Origin: Pseudomonas sp.
Lineage (GTDB): Bacteria; Pseudomonadota; Gammaproteobacteria; Pseudomonadales; Pseudomonadaceae
DNA length: 64,000 nucleotides
Direction: 5' to 3'
Assembly (NCBI RefSeq): GCF_030150285.1
Contig: NZ_JASLGE010000079.1
Span: 119,832-183,831, forward strand
This document shows positions 60,268 through 64,000 of the stretch, in pieces; positions within the stretch are counted from its first letter, which is position 1; each line of letters starts with the position of its first letter. The notes beneath the pieces are model-generated. The model was not told the DNA's origin. It ran no database searches and saw only the letters and a list, made by a program, of their open reading frames with translations. The translations under genes and the position numbers were made by a program.

Positions 60268-60303
60268 GCGAAATTCCTTCTTATAGAGTGGCGGCAGACG
60301 CTG

Positions 60304-61554
60304 CTAAGCCGGCGAGTGGCTGGCGTTGACGGGTTTTACAAAACGGGTGCCCTGGCTGGCCAACTGCTCGCGAACCTTGTCGACGATGTACGCGCCGATC
60401 GGGATGGCCGATGTTGCAGCGGGCGAGGGGGCATTGCAGACGCTGACGCTGCGGGCGGTATTGACGAACAGGAAGTCGTCAATCAGTTTGCCGTCCAGCG
60501 AGACGGCCTGGGCCCGTACACCGGCCGGGTAGGCGGTCAGGTCGCTCTTGACGATGCTTGGGCAGTACTTCTGCACTTCCTTGAGGTAGCCGCCCTTGAA
60601 CAGCGAGTTTTTCATCTCGATCAGCCCGGGGCGCAGGTTCTTCATCAGCACCTTGAGAATGCCGGGGCTGGTCAGGGTTTCGAACAGATCGGGCAGTGAG
60701 ATATCGGTCTTGCGATAGCCTTCGCGCTTCATCGCCAGTACGGCGTTGGGGCCGACGGTGACGGTGCCGTCGATCATGCGCGTCAGGTGCACCCCGAGGA
60801 ACGGCATGCCCGGGTCCGGGATCGGGTAGATCAGGTGATTGACGATCTGGTTGTGCTGCTTGGGCAGCAGGTAGTACTCGCCGCGGAACGGGCAAATGAT
60901 GAAGTTGGGTTTGATCCCCAGCATGCGTACCACGCGGTCAGCCATCAGGCCCGAGCAGGTGACCAGGAAACGGCCGTGGTGTTCTTCGTTGCGGGTGTTC
61001 ACCACGATTTCATCGGGGCGTTCGTCAATAGAGACCACTTCGCTGTCGTAGCGGATCTGCCCACCGGCGCTTTCAAATTCGCGGCCCATGGCCGCCGTGA
61101 CCTGGGCGTAATTGACGATGCCGCTCGAGGGCACAAAGATCCCGCCCAAGCCGACGATGTTCGGCTCGCGCTCGTGCAACGCGTCGGCAGACAACCACTC
61201 GCGCTCCAGACCATTGGCCTCGGTGCGGTCCCACAGCGCGCGCATGCGCTGCATTTCCAGCTCATTGGTGGCGACCAGCAACTTGCCGCATTCGTCGTAG
61301 GGGATCGCGTGTTTGTCGCAAAACGCTTTGGTGGCTTTATTGCCTTCCAGGCAGAACCGCGCCTTCAGGCTGCCCGGCGTGTAATAAACGCCCGCGTGGA
61401 TCACGCCACTGTTGTGGCCGGTCTGGTGCCTGGCCGGGCCAGACTCTTTTTCCAGTAGCAGAATGCTTGCGTCCGGGTAAGCCCGGCTCAATTGCATCGC
61501 AGTCGACATGCCTACGATGCCACCTCCGATGATGATGAAGTCGTACATCGCCAT
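60304..61554 (-). CDS. lhgO: L-2-hydroxyglutarate oxidase/dehydrogenase
   Basis: 416 aa FAD-dependent DAO-fold oxidoreductase. N-terminal Rossmann motif MYDFIIIGGGIVGMSTAMQLSR, ARHQTGHNSGVIHAGVYY (LhgO-type FAD/substrate loop), and HLTRMIDGTVTVGPNAVLA near the C-terminal half. Oxidises L-2-hydroxyglutarate from CsiD to 2-oxoglutarate and passes electrons to the respiratory quinone pool. Follows csiD with an 83-bp gap, the conserved order. Confidence 0.95.
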   Translation of the reverse strand: MAMYDFIIIGGGIVGMSTAMQLSRAYPDASILLLEKESGPARHQTGHNSGVIHAGVYYTPGSLKARFCLEGNKATKAFCDKHAIPYDECGKLLVATNELEMQRMRALWDRTEANGLEREWLSADALHEREPNIVGLGGIFVPSSGIVNYAQVTAAMGREFESAGGQIRYDSEVVSIDERPDEIVVNTRNEEHHGRFLVTCSGLMADRVVRMLGIKPNFIICPFRGEYYLLPKQHNQIVNHLIYPIPDPGMPFLGVHLTRMIDGTVTVGPNAVLAMKREGYRKTDISLPDLFETLTSPGILKVLMKNLRPGLIEMKNSLFKGGYLKEVQKYCPSIVKSDLTAYPAGVRAQAVSLDGKLIDDFLFVNTARSVSVCNAPSPAATSAIPIGAYIVDKVREQLASQGTRFVKPVNASHSPA

Positions 61555-61637
61555 GCGCGTTTACTCACCTGAAATTTTTTATTGGAAGCACGACAAGGGC
61601 CACATCGGGTGGCCCAGGTTCATGATCATGGCACGCT

Positions 61638-62615
61638 TTATTGGCCGCGCTGGTACAGGGCTTTCGGGTAGCTGATATAGCCACGCTGGCGCATCAGTTC
61701 GCGGCGCAGACCCGCATGGGCAGTGAAACGGTCACGGCCGTGCAGCCAGAACATGTTGTTGATCAGCACGAAGCTGCCGATCGGCACCGGCACGGACAGC
61801 TTGTGCGGGCTGTTTTCCAGGGATTCGCTCAGGGCGTTCAACCAGATGCCTTCCTCGTAATCCTTGGGCTGCACGAATTGGTCGATGTAGCGCATGGTCG
61901 GACGGCCTTCGGCGTCGTTGTCGAACACCGCGTGGAACACGTCTTCGCGCACGTTTTTGCTCGGTGGCGCGGTGAAGCGCATTTCGCGGCGGGCCAGCGG
62001 GTGCGTGTAGAACGGGTTCAGGTCGGCCCAGTCGTCCAGGTGCAGCAACAGGGAGTTACCGCCTTCCATGTTCTGCTCGTCGATTTTCATCATCAACACG
62101 TAGTCGGTGCGTTCTTCAACGAAGGTCCCGTCGTTGTGCAGTTCCATGACCCGGTGCGGCTGGCGCAGGTAGCTGTCGGAGTTGTCGGTGTTGACCACCA
62201 CAAACCGCGCATAGAACTGGCCGCTCATGGCATCGAAGTTGGAACGGCCGATCAGGTGCGCGACCGCCGAGGAAAACTTGACCATGTCATCGGCCCGGGA
62301 CACATCGTTCAGGCCTTGCGGCGTGATCAGCATGCCGCCTGTGGCGCGGTCCAGGATGGTGTTGATCAGCACCGGGCGCAGTGTGCCTTCACAGAGATCG
62401 TCAAGGATCTGACCGATACGGAAACGCAGGAACGATTTGTACTCCAGGGCCTGGACCGGCCATTCGGCGACAGCCTTGACGAACGCCTCGACGGTGTCCT
62501 GGGCGAAGGTCAGTTCCAACATGCGGGGCGACTGGCGAGAAGGGGTCAACGTGAAACCCTTGCTCTGCGGCAGTAATGGCATCACGGGGTCCTGAATCTG
62601 AAGTGCTGCGTTCAT
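61638..62615 (-). CDS. csiD: glutarate 2-hydroxylase CsiD (GlaH)
   Basis: 325 aa Fe(II)/2-oxoglutarate dioxygenase. Iron ligands are visible as the HxD motif in VMELHNDGTFVEER and the distal His in FWLHGRDRF, with a likely 2OG-binding Arg nearby (ELMRQRGY). Other conserved runs: GQILDDLCEGTLRPVLI and TGGMLITPQGL. It hydroxylates glutarate to L-2-hydroxyglutarate. First gene of the operon, 191 bp from divergent csiR, with an inverted repeat in between. Confidence 0.96.
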   Translation of the reverse strand: MNAALQIQDPVMPLLPQSKGFTLTPSRQSPRMLELTFAQDTVEAFVKAVAEWPVQALEYKSFLRFRIGQILDDLCEGTLRPVLINTILDRATGGMLITPQGLNDVSRADDMVKFSSAVAHLIGRSNFDAMSGQFYARFVVVNTDNSDSYLRQPHRVMELHNDGTFVEERTDYVLMMKIDEQNMEGGNSLLLHLDDWADLNPFYTHPLARREMRFTAPPSKNVREDVFHAVFDNDAEGRPTMRYIDQFVQPKDYEEGIWLNALSESLENSPHKLSVPVPIGSFVLINNMFWLHGRDRFTAHAGLRRELMRQRGYISYPKALYQRGQ

Positions 62616-62704
62616 GGCGATTCCTTGGCAGAAGACGGGGGTGAGGGCGTTCCGGCGTTGGGCTGGATCTGCGATGAGGTGAAAATATCGCCATACATTA
62701 AAAA

Positions 62705-62731
62705 TGTCTACATTTTTATTTAAAGTAGACA
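62705..62731. promoter_or_regulatory. candidate CsiR operator between csiD and csiR
   Basis: TGTCTAC (62705-62711) and GTAGACA (62725-62731) are perfect 7-bp arms separated by 13 AT-rich bases, inside an AT-rich promoter region. Divergent position is ideal for a GntR-type repressor acting on both genes. Confidence 0.6.
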
Positions 62732-62806
62732 GATGCTTTCGTCGAATGTTTTTCGTCTGATGGATGTTTGGGTATCATCGTGGTTTGACGAGTCTGGAGT
62801 AGCACC

Positions 62807-63517
62807 TTGGAGAGTCCCCCCCTCAGGCACAATTCTGCAGTCAGCGGGTATGAGCGGCTGAAACTGGACATCATCCGTGGCGTCTTCAAGCCCGGAGAAA
62901 AACTCCTCATGAGCGGTCTCAAGCAGCGCTATGACCTGGGGGTCGGGCCCTTGCGTGAAGCCCTGTCGCAGTTGGTGGCCGAGCACTTGGTTGTGGCCAT
63001 CAGCCAGAAGGGCTACCGGGTGGCTTCCATGTCCGTCAAAGAGATGCAAGACATCTATGACGCGCGGGCCAACCTGGAAGCCATGATCGTGGCATTGGCC
63101 ATTGAGCGCGGGGATGACCTCTGGGAAGCCAATATCCTGGCCAATGCTCATACCTTGTCCAAGGTCATGGACGTGACCACGCGCGAAAAGGTGCTGGACG
63201 TCTGGGATGAGCGGCACAAAGCCTTCCACAGTGCGATTGCGGCCGGTTGCGGTTCCAAGCATTTATTGCAGGCGCGCACCTACCTGTTCGACCAGGCTGA
63301 GCGCTACCGTCATTTGTGGTTGACGCAAACGGTGTTCTCCGAAGAGGCCCTGGAACTGAAGCGCAATGAACATGCCGCGCTGGTCGAGGCGATCCTCGCC
63401 CGCGACCCGGAGCGCGCGACCACCCTGATGCGCCAGCATTTGATGACCCCCGTGCCGATCATTACCCAGGTCATGCAACGTGACGAACTGGGCGAGGCCC
63501 CCATCATCGGGGTGTAG
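62807..63517 (+). CDS. csiR: GntR/FadR-family regulator CsiR (glutarate-responsive)
   Basis: 236 aa starting at TTG 62807, preceded by GGAGTAG; no ATG occurs before the HTH. N-terminal winged HTH (SGYERLKLDIIRGVFKPGEKLLMSGLKQRYDLGVGPLREALSQL in several blocks, about 13-75), C-terminal FCD ligand-binding domain (IYDARANLEAMIVALAIERG, DERHKAFHSAIAAGCGSKHLL, RNEHAALVEAILARDPERATTLMRQHL) with metal-binding Asp/His positions. Represses csiD operons until glutarate binds. Divergent from csiD. Confidence 0.93.
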   Translation: MESPPLRHNSAVSGYERLKLDIIRGVFKPGEKLLMSGLKQRYDLGVGPLREALSQLVAEHLVVAISQKGYRVASMSVKEMQDIYDARANLEAMIVALAIERGDDLWEANILANAHTLSKVMDVTTREKVLDVWDERHKAFHSAIAAGCGSKHLLQARTYLFDQAERYRHLWLTQTVFSEEALELKRNEHAALVEAILARDPERATTLMRQHLMTPVPIITQVMQRDELGEAPIIGV

Positions 63518-64000
63518 GCATTAGCCTGGCGGTGCCGCTTACTGGCGGCCCGTGGGGCGTCACTAGTGCTTAGCCCACTGAATACCAAGCAAAAAATGGG
63601 TTCATCACGCAGCCCCGGGAAACACATAAACAAAAACGCCGATTTAGTTAATGATGTTCGCGCGAGCACACACATCCAACCAACTGGCGTTCTATGCCTG
63701 ATTGATCGTGTCCGTCAGAACCTGCTGGCCGCTAACCCATCGTTGATGACGGTCTATTTAACTTAAAATGCAGTGGTCGCCGAGCGACACCTGGATGAAC
63801 CTTAAAATTACCCTGATAACCTGGCATCGAGCGTCAAAGAGCTTGTTACATCATGCACCGACAAGTTTTCGTAGGCTCTTTCTCTAATTATTGTAGTCCT
63901 CCTTTTTAAGACTCTTTCCCCCGCCAACTCCCCCTGGCTACTGGGCACAATGGCTCCCGCCCCTATGCCTTTGCGCGCTCAACATTCAACTTGTCGATTT
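63518..64000. other. terminal 483 bp without a recognised gene
   Basis: Lower-GC stretch to the window end. A possible 66-codon frame at 63566-63766 has no ribosome site and no recognised domain, so it is not called. No terminator with T-run or tRNA is visible. It may be the promoter region of a gene beyond the window. Confidence 0.4.

Noticed and set aside
63566..63766. Frame of 66 codons near the window end
   Set aside because: No ribosome site, low-complexity composition and no recognised domain.

Overview
The window looks like chromosome of a fluorescent Pseudomonas (P. fluorescens group). The evidence is high-GC coding DNA with Pseudomonas-type gene families, many GTAGGAGCGAGC...GCTCGC REP hairpins between genes, and the local orders hisB-hisH-DUF2164-hisA-hisF, yibN-grxC-secB facing gpmI-envC-ctpA-yibQ, and yggX-mutY-asmA. 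Only one strand-resolved window was read by eye, so all family calls come from recognised motifs, lengths and gene order, not from searches.

Layout. 1-1.8 kb: P4-type integrase beside tRNA-Thr(TGT), the visible end of a genomic island that would extend left of the window. 1.8-10.9 kb: a carnitine-catabolism locus matching the E. coli yeaTUVWX order (LysR, D-malate dehydrogenase, BCCT transporter, Rieske oxygenase CntA with Glu205, reductase CntB), with an aldehyde dehydrogenase inserted between cntA and cntB and an XRE-PAS-PAS regulator at the end. Together these could take carnitine to trimethylamine plus malic semialdehyde, then D-malate, then pyruvate. 11-14.2 kb: an HprRS-like two-component system facing a haem-binding GlcG/HbpS-like protein and a periplasmic hydroxyisourate hydrolase, with a palindromic operator between them. 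14.2-18.4 kb: methyltransferase and a basic amino acid ABC importer. 19-20.4 kb: GABA permease with a sigma-54-type promoter. 20.4-24.6 kb: bacteriophytochrome kinase, DUF1272 protein, an alpha/beta hydrolase that apparently starts at CTG, and a hypothetical protein. 24.8-30.5 kb: tRNA-Phe, yggX, mutY, asmA, OFA-family transporter. 30.6-33.9 kb: his operon segment.

33.9-37.3 kb is a lower-GC patch with two tandem paralogous secreted trypsin-fold proteins whose catalytic triads are broken. It is followed by an orphan solute-binding protein and two copies of a long non-coding repeat. 39-46.6 kb is conserved housekeeping (yibQ, ctpA, envC, gpmI, rhodanese, grxC, secB, trmL). 47-49.7 kb is ntrBC with an NtrC-type site upstream.

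50.7-63.5 kb is the most interesting part. An AraC regulator, ATP-dependent OplBA/hydantoinase-type lactam hydrolase, NCS1 transporter, class III omega-aminotransferase, semialdehyde dehydrogenase, L-2-hydroxyglutarate oxidase, CsiD glutarate hydroxylase and CsiR regulator lie contiguously. Read as a pathway they could import and open a lactam such as delta-valerolactam, deaminate and oxidise the product to glutarate, and convert it to 2-oxoglutarate. A 19-bp motif (16/19 identical) lies upstream of both the transporter and the hydrolase and is a candidate operator for this unit.
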